Assembly (NCBI GenBank): GCA_030068145.1
Contig: JAPJBO010000801.1
Coordinates: forward strand, 1-64,000
Source of the DNA: Diplonema papillatum
Lineage: Eukaryota; Euglenozoa; Diplonemea; Diplonemida; Diplonemidae
Reading direction: 5' to 3'
DNA: 64,000 bases
Part shown: piece by piece, positions 44,777 through 55,050 of the stretch
How positions within the stretch are numbered: position 1 is the first letter of the stretch
How the letters are laid out: every line of letters begins with the position of its first letter
The notes under the pieces: model-generated
Databases searched by the model: none
Told to the model about the DNA's origin: nothing
What the model saw: only the letters and a program-made list of their open reading frames with translations
Made by a program: the position numbers and the translations under genes

Positions 44777-44918
44777 CCCCATCCTGAAGTGCAAATACTG
44801 CCGACGCGTCACTGCTGCTGTGTGCGCTCGGATTGGCGCCGCTCAAGCGGCCACCTTATGTCACTCGTTCGTTTGTAAAGATTGCTCCGTTCTTCTCCCT
44901 GACTTGTTCCCGGATTAG
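44777..44918 (+). CDS. Possible exon 3, Cys-rich
   Basis: If a 38-nt intron (44739-44776, GT...GGCAG) is removed, the frame continues PILKCKYCRRVTAAVC, then a segment with LCHSFVCKDCSVLLPDLFPD and TAG. The paired CxxC groups suggest a zinc ribbon. The very short intron makes this doubtful. Confidence 0.3.
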
Positions 44919-44967
44919 GATGACACATACTACTACTACTACTACTACTATAACCAGGGATTATCCT

Positions 44968-45191
44968 GTACCTAGCCCCCCCCCGTGCATAAGATGGATA
45001 GCCAAACCCATGGATAACGGGCGAGAATGCCCAATCCATCTTAAACACGGGGGTGAGGTACCCCTGTGCAAAGTGACTACACGGTAGTCTACAGTGCCCC
45101 CGTGTTTAAGATGGATACCCCCCTTGATTAAGATGGATACCGCCAAAACCTGAGTTTTTTATCCATCTTATGCACGGGGGGGGCTAGGTAC
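44968..45191. mobile_element. MITE with nested inverted repeats, 224 bp
   Basis: GTACCTAGCCCC...GTGCATAAGATGGATA (44968-45000) returns inverted at 45160-45191. A second pair (ATCCATCTTAAACACGGGGG near 45035 and its complement near 45095) is nested within, so the element folds into two coaxial hairpins. It lies between the mitochondrial-type gene and the ORF at 45302. Confidence 0.75.
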
Positions 45192-45301
45192 GGTTTAAAA
45201 TTTTTTTTTTAACCGTACCGTCGGAGCCACGTAACCAACGCCCCTCGGTCCATTTCCCTGAAACAAAACGGGGTGGGGTTTCAAACGAGGAGCACACCCG
45301 C

Positions 45302-46249
45302 CTACTTCCTTGATTTCTTCGAACCGGCTTCGCCACCTTTGCCGGAGGACGTAGCCTTCTCCGCCTTCCCGGCCTTTTCCTTCTCCGCCTTGTCGTTCAA
45401 CCGGTCGGCCGCCGCCCATCCCGACTTCAGGAAGTCGGGTGCTTCCTCCGTCCGCCAGTGCCGCTGCATCGCTGATGCCTGCCGCCAGTCGGAGCGGCCA
45501 CGCAGGAGAACCTCCTGACGCCGAATGGCTGTCATGGCAACACGGACCAGAGCCGCATCCGCTTCTTCCGGAGTCTCCACGGCCCCGGCATGTTCGAGGA
45601 CACACATCAGTATGTCTAGGAGGTTGTCGTGCTCGTGGCTTTGAGAGCCACTCGCCCCACCGTACCTCCTTTGCAGTTCGATGTAGACTGCGGCTCGTCC
45701 TTCCGGCGACAGAGACACCCACCGCTCCGGTTCCAACACGCGAGCTCCAACGAGGATCCCCCCCGCCGCACGCGGCCCGGCGGGGGGCAACTCGTTTTTT
45801 GCCCGCGCGGCCTCGAGCTGCATCTCCAGCTCGCGGATGCGCTTCTGAGCGTCACCTGTCTCCCCCTCATCGATGTCGGTGTCGCTATCGCCGCCGCCCC
45901 CGTCCTCCGACTCACTGTCGCTCAAAGACAGCACCTGCGGCCTCGCCGGCGCCTCGGGGTTCGCCGCGTCGTACGCCCGCATCATCTTCGCGAGCCGCCT
46001 CTCGTTCAACGACGTGAACGCCAGCAACCAACAAAGCTGCCACTGTGTAGCCGTCCCCTCCAGCTCGAAGCCGTACTTAACGGCCACAAAGCGCATGCGC
46101 GCCTCCCTCCCCTCCCACGCGTTGAACAAACGCTTTTTCTCCAGCACTGCCGGAGCGTTCGCCTCGAAGGGCACGTCCGCCGCATCGAGCGCGGCGCCCT
46201 TTCTGTCTGACAGCGCCTTTAGGGCTGCCTTCGCTTGGTCGGCGTCCAT
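45302..46249 (-). CDS. Uncharacterised ORF1-like protein
   Basis: A 315-residue intronless frame from ATG. The N-terminal half is helical with GREARMRFVAVKYGFELEGT and WQLCWLLAFTSLNERRLAKM. A Ser/Asp-rich acidic linker (SLSDSESEDGGGGDSDTDID) precedes a coiled coil (KRIRELEMQLEAARAK). A second helical domain contains RWVSLSPEGRAAVYIELQRR. The C-terminus is Lys/Glu/Gly-rich (KAEKEKAGKAEKATSSGKGG). This plan (helical core, coiled coil, basic tail) resembles LINE ORF1 proteins, although no similarity to LINE-A1 ORF1 is visible. It lies 140 bp from and opposite to LINE-C, as after inversion during insertion. A host nuclear protein is the alternative. Confidence 0.5.
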   Translation of the reverse strand: MDADQAKAALKALSDRKGAALDAADVPFEANAPAVLEKKRLFNAWEGREARMRFVAVKYGFELEGTATQWQLCWLLAFTSLNERRLAKMMRAYDAANPEAPARPQVLSLSDSESEDGGGGDSDTDIDEGETGDAQKRIRELEMQLEAARAKNELPPAGPRAAGGILVGARVLEPERWVSLSPEGRAAVYIELQRRYGGASGSQSHEHDNLLDILMCVLEHAGAVETPEEADAALVRVAMTAIRRQEVLLRGRSDWRQASAMQRHWRTEEAPDFLKSGWAAADRLNDKAEKEKAGKAEKATSSGKGGEAGSKKSRK

Positions 46250-46389
46250 GTTTTTGTTCTTCGCGTGTACAGGGTATAAACCTCTCTGGGGGGGTTTTTC
46301 TGTATTAGCACTTTTTTCGTTGGCTTCGTTTTCTCTTTCATGTGCAACCGTTGTTCCGGAAATGTTCCCGTCAGTACAGATGTACTATT

Positions 46390-48576
46390 AAAAAAAAAGT
46401 TTCTTTTCTCATCTCGAAACCCGGCTTCCCAAAAACCTCCCCGAACGCCTACCGACCAATTGCCATCATGCCACTGATGCTAAAATTCCTCCACGTCTGC
46501 GTCTACCTCAAAATCCGAGACCTCTGCATTGAGCGGATTAAAGCCAAAGACTTCCAATACGGATGCCAGCGGCAGCATGCCACCCTCGAGATCCTCCAGC
46601 GGGCGCAAGAATGGATGGACGGCGGCGACAAAGAGGACCCAGCAGTTGTCATCGCTGACATCGAAGCAGCCTACGACACAGTACCACACGACAAGCTTCT
46701 GGAAAAAATACGCAACGACTTCGGAGATGAGTGGGCGAGATCGATCGAGGCAGTGATAGAGTCGCAGTGGTATACGCTGACCACTAACGAAGGTTTTACC
46801 CCGCCTATGGCGCTGAGGAGAGGACTGCTGCAGGGCTCCCCACTGAGCGTAATACTCTACTTGTATTACACAGCGGACCCGCCAGACCTCACACAGTGCA
46901 AAGCCTACGTTGACGACCTTACATCTCTCGCAACGGTCAAATCGGTCCCGGTTCAAGTACAGGTGCTCAACGACTGGATGACAAGCAGGGGCTTTAAGCT
47001 GGCCCGAAGAAAGCTTGTGGCGGTCGCTTCGAGGGTCCGCAAAATACCGGTTCCCGGTCTCGGCACGGTGACGACGCGGCTGTCCACTAGACTTCTCGGG
47101 GGATGCCTACACGGAGACAACGACCACACATCCTGTGCACGTAATCGGAAAAGAGTCGAACGCTTCAGCAGAGTCTGTGCGATGATCTCGCAGTCCTACT
47201 ACTGCTCCACTCGAGGCAAGAGTGAGCTCTACAGAAGCTATGCGCTGCCAACGCTCGCCATACAGGCAGTCTCGAAGTGCTTCGACCCGACGCACCCCAA
47301 GTTGCAAGCCGCTTACACAAAACTCATCCCAAACCACCATGTAAGCAATGGAATCTCAGGATATCCGGCCTGCTCCTTTGGATACGGAATGACACCGATA
47401 AAGGATTTCGCTGAACAGCAAAAGGTAAGGGCTTACCTGGCCGCCCACCCCGACCTGACGGAAGGCAGAATCCCAGCAACCGGATTCGAGCTGCGCCCAC
47501 CGCGGAGGGTGCGAAAGCCCTACGTCATCACGTGGACCGAGAGAGCGCTCAGAGAAGCTGAAGCAAGCGGCGATGTCGTCAGAGTAGCAACCGATGGAAG
47601 CTACCTGGAAAAAGAAGGCAGAGGCGCTGTCGGAATTTGCGTCAACGGCAAGGCCTACGGTGCGAAGATCCATGGGAGGATCAGCTCGAGCACACAAGCA
47701 GAACTGTGCGCGATGATGGTTCTAGCGACTGCTGTGAAGGAAGTCAAGCCCCACGCGATGGCCAAGCCGCGAAGCGACAGCATGAGCGCCATCGCCCGGT
47801 TAAGGAGCCCCCGCAAAGGAGACCCGGTCGCCATGGTGCTGTGCACCCTCCCAGATGTGCAGTGGGCCAGGGGACACAGCGACAATGACGACATCAACGC
47901 AGCAGACGCCGCAGCAAACGCCGCTTACGAAAACAGCGGCACATTCAACGTCGAATGGTGCTACCGCAAGGCCAACGTTGCCAGGCTGTGCCAACGGTGG
48001 CAAGAAGACGATACCGAAGACGACAATGGTGACCTGGTGCAACTCGAAGAAAACGGACTCTTCGTGAGGAGAAACCGTACCGACAGTCGCGACACCGCGG
48101 TCCGTAAGCGACTATCTTCCGATGTACCACCTCGCTGCCTCAGCGCACAAGCCCTGCGGACGCTGCGGAACCTGCATGGAGCTACGGACCTCCTCCAAGC
48201 ACTCACCCGTAGAGCCATCATGCCGTTCAAAACCCGCAACGAGTGCGCCGTAGAAGGCTGCTACCACCGAGGAAGTGCAGATCATGTCCTGACGGCTTGC
48301 GACGAACGACATATACTATGCTACGGACCCGAAGCCAACCTCACGCGCATCTTTGGACAGAGTGAGGTAACCTACAGGCAAATATTGGATGAATTTGCGG
48401 CCCGCAACACAGCAGTCATGCTGTCCGTTTGCGCGCGAGTCCGCTATCAGGAGCCCAGCGGAAAAGCAACAGAATGGGCCACTTGGCTAATGCACGAAAT
48501 CAAGTCTAGCTCGAAGATACGATACCACAAAACATTTATTTTGGTAACCCCATCGATCACCACAAGCACGTACTAA
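46390..48576 (+). CDS. LINE-C reverse transcriptase-RNase H
   Basis: Open frame of about 730 residues (numbered from 46342). RT: NAYRPIAIMPLMLKFLHV, then ADIEAAYDTVP (Asp near 106), LRRGLLQGSPLSVILYLY and YVDDL (189-193). After a connecting region a type I RNase H follows: VATDGSYLEKEGRGAVGI (Asp near 418), SSTQAELCAMM, SDSMSAI and ARGHSDNDDINAADAAA. A CxxxxC...H...C group (near 635-655) ends the recognisable part. The RT fingers are cut at the 5' side, so no start codon belongs to it; the first in-frame ATG (46468) is internal to RT. The frame is intact, implying a young copy or slow decay. 3' end and target undefined. Confidence 0.85.
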   Translation, partial: KKKVSFLISKPGFPKTSPNAYRPIAIMPLMLKFLHVCVYLKIRDLCIERIKAKDFQYGCQRQHATLEILQRAQEWMDGGDKEDPAVVIADIEAAYDTVPHDKLLEKIRNDFGDEWARSIEAVIESQWYTLTTNEGFTPPMALRRGLLQGSPLSVILYLYYTADPPDLTQCKAYVDDLTSLATVKSVPVQVQVLNDWMTSRGFKLARRKLVAVASRVRKIPVPGLGTVTTRLSTRLLGGCLHGDNDHTSCARNRKRVERFSRVCAMISQSYYCSTRGKSELYRSYALPTLAIQAVSKCFDPTHPKLQAAYTKLIPNHHVSNGISGYPACSFGYGMTPIKDFAEQQKVRAYLAAHPDLTEGRIPATGFELRPPRRVRKPYVITWTERALREAEASGDVVRVATDGSYLEKEGRGAVGICVNGKAYGAKIHGRISSSTQAELCAMMVLATAVKEVKPHAMAKPRSDSMSAIARLRSPRKGDPVAMVLCTLPDVQWARGHSDNDDINAADAAANAAYENSGTFNVEWCYRKANVARLCQRWQEDDTEDDNGDLVQLEENGLFVRRNRTDSRDTAVRKRLSSDVPPRCLSAQALRTLRNLHGATDLLQALTRRAIMPFKTRNECAVEGCYHRGSADHVLTACDERHILCYGPEANLTRIFGQSEVTYRQILDEFAARNTAVMLSVCARVRYQEPSGKATEWATWLMHEIKSSSKIRYHKTFILVTPSITTSTY

Positions 48577-48670
48577 GCTGAACTCCACAAGCATACAAAA
48601 GGTCGAAAGACACCAATCTGTACGTCCATTCGGGATCGTCGGAAACACAAAAAGACTTCTGAAAACGGGC
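46390..48670 (+). mobile_element. LINE-C, 5'-truncated
   Basis: Begins inside the RT N-terminal region after an A-rich junction (TATTAAAAAAAAAG) and runs to about 48670, where the FB-2 element starts. RT and RNase H are only distantly related to LINE-A and LINE-B. Confidence 0.8.
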
Positions 48671-48671
48671 C

Positions 48672-48889
48672 GGTTAAATAAATAGTTCCTCGGGAATTTA
48701 GTTTTCCCAATAAAGTCATTTATTCGGCAATAATTTCCGCCAATTTTGCCTCGGTGTCGGTTTTAGTCCCTCGGGAGGCCCTCGGGGGGGTTTGCAACCC
48801 CCCCTCGGGCCTCCCTCGGGACTAAAACCGACACCTCGGCAAAATAAACGGAAATTATCTTGCCGAATAAATGCTTATTATTCCTAGGA
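48672..48889. mobile_element. Foldback element FB-2
   Basis: Same element as FB-1 but inverted: arms with CATTTATTCGGCAATAATTT, CGGTGTCGGTTTTAGTCCCT and a GGGTTTGCAACCCC centre. CTCGG occurs in the same direction in both arms. It ends TTATTCCTAGGA, where 1.6-kb element copy 1 inserted; the flank resumes at 50494 with TAGGAATAA. Confidence 0.8.
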
Positions 48890-50493
48890 TGGTGTGATCC
48901 ATATGCCCGGTGCAAACCCGGCACAAACCCGGCACAAACCCGGAAAAACTCAAGGGGGGACCGATTTTTTATTTTGCACCACCCCTTCAGGTTATGGCAG
49001 GTGATCGCTGCAATCAAGCTAAACCGACTGCACCAGGGTCCTGTCGAGTAAAACCAACACCAATTAATATGTAAGGCGGCACCGAAAGTGTAGGTCCACC
49101 GCAGAAGGTACCCGGAATGCTTTGCCATTGCAGCGCTGAATACAGACAGGAACCACTATTTTCCAAAGCCTCCAGAGGGCAAGCCCGGTTGTGCTTGACG
49201 CAACGGACTACAACCGACCACCAGCCAGCAATTGCCTCTCAAACTCTCCTGATACTACGGGAACCGAGGAGCCTAGTACAAGCAGATTAACCCTCTGCCC
49301 TCGCTGTTTCCAAATGAAGCATCATTTCCAAATTCGTGTGTCATGCTGGCTCTTGCCGGATGCTAGCGAGCGAGCGTTACTTCACCACCGCGCCGTAGCC
49401 TCCCTTGTGCCCTGGGTTCCATGATTGGCTGTTCTCGGCCGGTATGCCCGAGTCGGTGTTTCTTCAATTGTTGAACCCCAACGTCCGGGTCTGCCACTGG
49501 TGCGGCCCCGTTTCTCCGCTCCTCTGTCTCTTCTGCTTCACCCCATGCTTCCATCCGGGCCTGCCTGCGCTTCCAGTCCGCTGGGTATTGTTCCTGGGGG
49601 TGAATCTTCCATTTCGGGTTCCCGTTTTCGAGCGACCTGCCTGAGGTACGGCACGCTCTCTCGCTTGCCATCTTGCCTGCTCGTAGAACGGCCTCGAATT
49701 CCCTGCATTTGCGGCACTCATCGTCTGCATCGATGTTCTGCATCCGCGGTACGTGCTTACTTTTCAGTCGACAACTACTGCTCCCGACACATTGAGCTAA
49801 TGCTAACTCCACTGCAGAACGAGTGGTGACCTGTCTCTGGTAATTGCGTGACGCTTGTTTGCACGCAGTTGCGCGTCCACGAACGCCACGCACCCATGCT
49901 CAGTAGCCATTCCTCCCAGCTGCCGGGGTTGTTGGTACCCGCATTTTGGAGTGCATCGAAACCCCTGCAGAGCTCAAACAGCGGCTTGGTCAGCCACAGT
50001 TTGAAAGGATGCGGACCCAAAGGTTGCAGTCTGCTCAGGCCATCTTAAGCCATCCGACAGCACCTAGGCGAGGGAAAACCGGTTGTACTTGATGGGCGGG
50101 GAACCCGCCCGTCCGAACCGCTTGTTGCCGACTTCTGTTCCGCTGGCACAGCCGAGCGGGTTGAGCGTGGGAACTTCTGTCCCTCGTTCTGAATCGATGG
50201 AGATGCTTGCTTCTCTTTCCGTTTTCCAAGCTACGGAAGGGGCCTCAAACCGACAAAATATACACGATACCGACCAGAAGGGCGAGGGACCGCAAAGAGC
50301 GGGACAAACCCCCACGAGCACCAGACGATCATGAAACGTGGCAAAATCCACCGCGAAGCCTGAAATCTCCACGACCAAGGTTGCTAGCGGGTGCTGGGGA
50401 GACAAAAATAAAAAACCCGGACCCCCCCCCCCCGGTACAAACCCGGCACAAACCCGGCACAAACCCGGAAAAACTCCAGGGTGGATCACACCA
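48890..50493. mobile_element. 1.6-kb inverted-end element, copy 1
   Basis: Starts TGGTGTGATCCA and ends TGGATCACACCA, a perfect 12-bp inverted repeat, flanked by TAGGA on both sides (48885-48889 and 50494-50498). Subterminal AAACCCGGCACAAACCCGG repeats lie just inside both ends. The interior carries LINE-tail homology on the minus strand. A non-autonomous DNA transposon is one reading; TG...CA ends with 5-bp duplications also fit a solitary LTR, in which case it is simply a fossil. Confidence 0.85.
49363..49893 (-). pseudogene. LINE C-terminal fragment inside the 1.6-kb element
   Basis: The minus-strand frame (REFEAVLRAG, then CRTSG, then YPADWKRRQARMEAW, EETEERRNG) is collinear with the LINE tail at 412-1128 (QAFEAVMRAY, SRTAG, PSGWERKQARW). 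Equivalent sequence is in copies 2 (about 51880-52320) and 3 (about 55534-55933), so it was part of the element before it spread. Confidence 0.55.
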
Positions 50494-50498
50494 TAGGA

Positions 50499-51229
50499 AT
50501 AAAAAAATTTATTTCCTGGACATTCTAATGCACTAAACTGGCAAAGGTGATCCACCCAGTGCACCCATCATGGTACTGGACCCCTACAAAAACATGTTTT
50601 TGAGGCCGTTGCGCTACTTGAAACTCGTCGGAAACAACTCAATGGCTCGCATTTGCTGTAATACTCCTCAAAAACGTCGACAAAAATCAAACATATTACC
50701 AGGTTGCAGAGACTATCAAACCGGCCTCATTGCTAAGTCACCACCGCCACCCATACCGACAGTTGCTGCTCTGGTCGCATCCGCTGCAACTCAGACAGTA
50801 GCCGTGCCGGCAGCACCCTGCGCAACCCAACCATTTGCTGCACCGGTCACATTCTCTGCACTCAGACAGTTGCTTTGCCGGTTACACCTTGTGCAACACA
50901 CAGATGCTGCACTGGTTGCATCCTCTGCAACTCAGGAGTTACTGTGTAGGTTGTACCCTGTGCAACACAGACATTTGCTGCACCAGTCGCCTACCATGCA
51001 GCTCAGGCAGCTGCTACACACCAGTCACGCACCACGCTACGTCAACATCAAGATGGAGTAGAAAATTACCCCTTCTGCACATTAGCTTGTGAATCTGACC
51101 CCTTTACTAGATTATACCTTGGAAGTTTGTGCTCAGAAGTGCAAAAGGTCTAATTTTCCTCTCACTTCGGCTCACGGTGTGTTTTTGCCTCGTCCCTCGG
51201 CTGCGCCTCGGGGCTCGGCGCCGTCCAGA
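50499..51229. other. Flank with about 66-bp degenerate repeat
   Basis: At 50755-51030 four diverged units share GTTGCTGCACTGGTCGCATC-like and TGTGCAACACAGAC-like words. 51165-51225 is rich in CCTCGG. No supported gene. Confidence 0.55.
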
Positions 51230-51426
51230 AATAAAATTACGTATTACTAGGTAAAAAAGCCTTTTACTGTCCCTCGGAAGGGTTTATTGTCCCTCGGAAG
51301 TTTTTTTTGCCCTCGGGTCTCCCTTCGGGGGCCCCTCGGGCAAAAAAATCTTCCTCGGGACAATAAACCCTTCCTCGGGACTAAAAGGCTTTTTTTAGTC
51401 CTAGTAATAAATAGTTATTATTCCTA
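51230..51426. mobile_element. Foldback element FB-3
   Basis: Arms (TTTACTGTCCCTCGGAAGGG, TTTATTGTCCCTCGGAAG and their complements) fold around a GGGTCTCCCTTCGGGGGCCC centre. CTCGG again runs in one direction through both arms. It ends TTATTCCTA, the target of copy 2. Confidence 0.75.
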
Positions 51427-53020
51427 TGGTGTGATCCATATGCCCGGTGCAAACCCGGCACAAACCCGGAAAAACTCAAGGGGGGTCCGATTTTTTATTT
51501 TGCACTACCCCTTCAGGTTATGGCAGGTGATCGCTGCAATCAAGCTAAACCGACGGCACCAGGGTCCTGTCGAGTAAAAACCAACACCAATTAATATGTA
51601 GGTCCACCGCAGAAGGTACCTGGAATGCTTTGCCATTGCAGCGCTGAATGCACATCTCTGACAGACAGGAACCACTATTTTCCAAAGCCTCCAGAGGGCA
51701 AGCCCGGTTGTGCTTGACGCAACGGACTACAACCGACCACCAGCCAGCAATTGCCTCAAACTCCCCCGATACTACGGGAACCGAGGAGCCTAGTACAAGC
51801 AGATTAACCCTCTGCCCTCGCTGTTTCCAAATGAAGCATCAATTCCAAATTCATGTGTCATGCTGGCTCTTGCCGGATGCTAGCGAGCGAGCTTCGTTAC
51901 TTCACCACCGCGCCGTAGCCTCCATTGTGCCCTGGGTTCCATGATTGGCTGTTCTCGGCCGGTGTGCCCGAGTCGGTGTTTCCTCGTCTTTACACTTCTT
52001 CTTCGATTGTTTAACCCCAACGTCCGGGTCTGCCACTGGTGCGGCCCCGTTTTTCCGCTCCTCTGTCCCATCTGCTTCACCTCATGCTTCCATCCGGGCC
52101 TGCCTGCGCTTCCAGTCCGCTGGGTATTGTTCCTGGGGGTGAATTTTCCATTTCGGGTCGCCGTTTTCGAGCGACCTGCCTGGGGTACGGCACGCTCTCT
52201 CGCTTGCCATCTTGCCTGCTCGCAGAAAGCTGCATTTGCGGCATCATCGTCTGCATCGATGTTCTGCATCCGCGGTACTTTTCAGTCGACAACTACTGCT
52301 CCCGACACATTGAGCTAATGCTAACTCCACTGCAGAACGAGTGGTGACCTGTCTCTGCTAATTGCGTGACGCTTGTTTGCATTCAGTTGCGCGTCCACGA
52401 ACGCCACGCACCCATGCTCGGTAGCCATTCCTCCCAGCTGCCGGGGTTGTTGGTACCCGCATTTTGGAGTGCATCGAAACCCCTGCAGAGCTCAAACAGC
52501 GGCTTGGTCAGCCACAGTTTGAAAGGATGCAGAACCAAAGGTAGCAGTCTGCTCAGGCCATCTTAAGCCATCCGACAGCACCTTCTAGGCGAGAGGGAAA
52601 ACCGGTTGTACTTGATGGGCGGGGAACCCGCCCGTCCGAACCGCTTGTTGCCGACTTCTGTTCCGATGGCACAGCCGAGCGGGTTGAGCGTGGGAACTTC
52701 TGTCCCTCGTTCTGAATCGATGGAGATGCTTGCTTCTCTTTCCGTTTTCCAAGCTACGGAAGGGGCCTCAAACCGACAAAATATACACGATACCGAAGCC
52801 CGTAGGCTGATTATGACAGAAGGGCGAGGGACCGTAAAGTGCGGGACAAACCCCACGAGCACCAGACGATCATGAAACGTGGCAAAATCCACCGCGAAGC
52901 CTGAAATCTCCACGACCAAGGGTGCTAGCGGGTGCTGGGGAGACAAAAATAAAAACCCGGACCCCCCCCGGTATACAAACCCGGCACAAACCCGGAAAAA
53001 CTCAAGGGTGGATCACACCA
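51427..53020. mobile_element. 1.6-kb inverted-end element, copy 2
   Basis: Same ends as copy 1, with 5-bp duplications TCCTA (51422-51426 and 53021-53025). Interior highly similar to copies 1 and 3. The empty site would read TTATTCCTAGGAATAA, the same palindrome as copy 1's site. Confidence 0.85.
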
Positions 53021-53400
53021 TCCTAGGAATAAAAAAATTTATAGTCCTGGCAGGAAATAAAGGCTTTTTTATAGAACGGATTTTTGCTTGCGAGGCCAGT
53101 ATGAAAAGTGCCGTCCAGAAATAAAAAGATTTTTTAACCATGGGGGTTTCTGGTGAAAACTTTTTTTGTGCTCCTGCAGGCCAGGCTACAGGACTCCCGC
53201 AGACCTACACGGTGGGGTCTAGCCTCAGAGGCAGCTGGGGTTAAAAAAGCAGGTGTCACACCCGCATTTCGGGTGTGGATTTACACGCATTTTGGTTGTA
53301 GCACACCCGCTTTTCGGGTGTGACTCGGGCACACCCTCTAGGGTACAGGTCACAATACCTGTAACTGCGGCTATGCCAAGTATGGTACCCCACCTACAAT
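53021..53400. repeat. Flank and dispersed hairpin repeat
   Basis: 53190-53340 matches the reverse complement of 36245-36390 and contains several GGGTGTGAC/GTCACACCC hairpins. GCCGTCCAGAAATAAAA at 53111 also occurs at 51221, before FB-3. Confidence 0.65.
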
Positions 53401-53407
53401 TCCACCT

Positions 53408-53588
53408 ATGAAATCAGGCACATCCGAAGACTCCGGTGGCCATCTTTGTATGATCCACAACGTGTCGCATTGGGTTGTCGACTTGTACAGTGTGTCGCTA
53501 CAGCAAAGATTCACAAGCTACCGTGAAGCTGCTGCACAAGCATCGACTCGACTGCAAGCTCACAACTATCCTACTAACTTAAAAGTGA
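53408..53588 (+). other. Possible exon/intron junctions
   Basis: A frame with MIHNVSHWVVDLYSVSLQQR looks protein-like. It is followed by CCTACTAAC, a textbook branch-point sequence, 12 bp before GTGACAG. No family recognised. Confidence 0.2.
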
Positions 53589-53719
53589 CAGTTGTAACAT
53601 TTTTGCGAGACTGCCGGAGTACCGGAGTTTCAAGCGAACTTTCACTCACACAAGTCCCGCCCCCTCCAGGCTTTATTCCGTCACGAAGTATTTCATCTAG
53701 CAATAGGTGCCCTGGATAA

Positions 53720-54039
53720 AGAGCCGAAGCCCATCTAGGCCCTCGTGGTGCTCCTAGTAGGGGTAGTACGGTGACACAGGGAAAAGCTGTCGCAGGCCAT
53801 GCCCACCATCCCCGCCTCCAATTTGGCCAATCAAAGAGATGTGAACTTGCACTCTAATACATCGGCGAAAACCGCACCAAAAAAAAAACAGGTGGGAGTA
53901 CGGAATGTTCGGCAAAAAGGTCTCGTACCCGGCTAACGGAACTTCGTTCGGTGTGTGGATATTCCTTCTCTTTTCATACTTGGGCCACGGTGGGCCATCG
54001 TGAACCACGAGGGCCCACCTTGTTCACGTACTTCGGATT
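53720..54039. other. No gene recognised
   Basis: Mixed-composition sequence leading into the 157-bp tandem repeat; no supported frame. Confidence 0.4.
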
Positions 54040-54680
54040 TCCCATGTTGGAAATCTCCTTGCCAGCACGAGTCGCTCAGATTGGGAATGCTGAGCGAATC
54101 GGCAAGTAGGCACAAATATCTCCCGGAGGACGATGGCGAACTAGTACTCAGTGACGGAAAGATGCAAAGGGCAAGAGTCCCCTATTTCCTCGACGAACCA
54201 AGTTGGTTAAACTCCTTGCCAGCACGAGTCGCTCAGTTTGGGAATGCTGAGCGAATCGGCAGGTAGGCACAAATATCTCCCGGAGGACGATGGCGAACTA
54301 GTACTCAGTGATGGAAAGATGCAAAGGGCAAGAGTCCTCTATTTCCTCGACGAACCATGTTGGTTAAACTCCTTGCCAGCACGAGTCGCTCAGATTGGGA
54401 ATGCTGAGCGAATCGGCAGGTAGGCACAAATATCCCCCGGAGGACGATGGCGAACTAGTACAGTGACGGAAAGATGCAAAGAGTCCCGTATTTCCTCGAC
54501 GAACCATGTTGGTGAACTCCTTGCCAGCACGAGTCGCTCAGTTTGGGGACGCTGAGCGAATCGGCAGGTGTCCCTCTGCTGGGGCATAGATATCTCCCGG
54601 ATGACGATGGCGAACTAGAAGAGTCCCCTATTTCCTCGACGAGCCATGTTGGCTATCTCCTTTCTGGCACGAGTCGCTCT
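54040..54680. repeat. 157-bp tandem repeat with protein-like content
   Basis: Four and a half units, with GCCAGCACGAGTCGCTCAG at 54061, 54218, 54376 and 54523 and a variant near 54664. Each unit can encode KYLPEDDGELVLSDGKMQRA and YFLDEP, which looks protein-derived, but the period is not a multiple of three, so units do not fuse into one frame. Possibly a duplicated exon. Confidence 0.8.
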
Positions 54681-54754
54681 ACCGAATGTGAACTCGTTGT
54701 ATCGAACGCGAACTCCGGAAGTGTCAAGACACACAGGAAATGCGAGCGTATTCT

Positions 54755-54975
54755 AAAAAAAATACTCGAGGGGCTGCCTTGTGCTTACTTCGAAGGAGGC
54801 TAGAGGGGGAGAAACAATACAACTACAAAATGGGTCTTTTTTGTTGAACGCTTACGCCCGCCACTAAACCCAGATTTACCTGTGTTTCGTGTGGGCTACA
54901 GCACATTTACCTCCTTTGATCTTTTGCAACTGGCAGCCTCCTCAAGTATTTCCTACAAAGCAGGTGCTTATACAA
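54755..54975 (-). repeat. Dispersed repeat, third copy
   Basis: Reverse complement of 2375-2605, including GTTGAACGCTTACGCCCGCC and GGCTACAGCACATTTACCTC. Confidence 0.8.
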
Positions 54976-55050
54976 AAAAAAGTCGAATAGTCGGCAATAG
55001 GCAACAAAGACACACGCACGCGCACGCACCCTAGTATACAATACCTTAAA

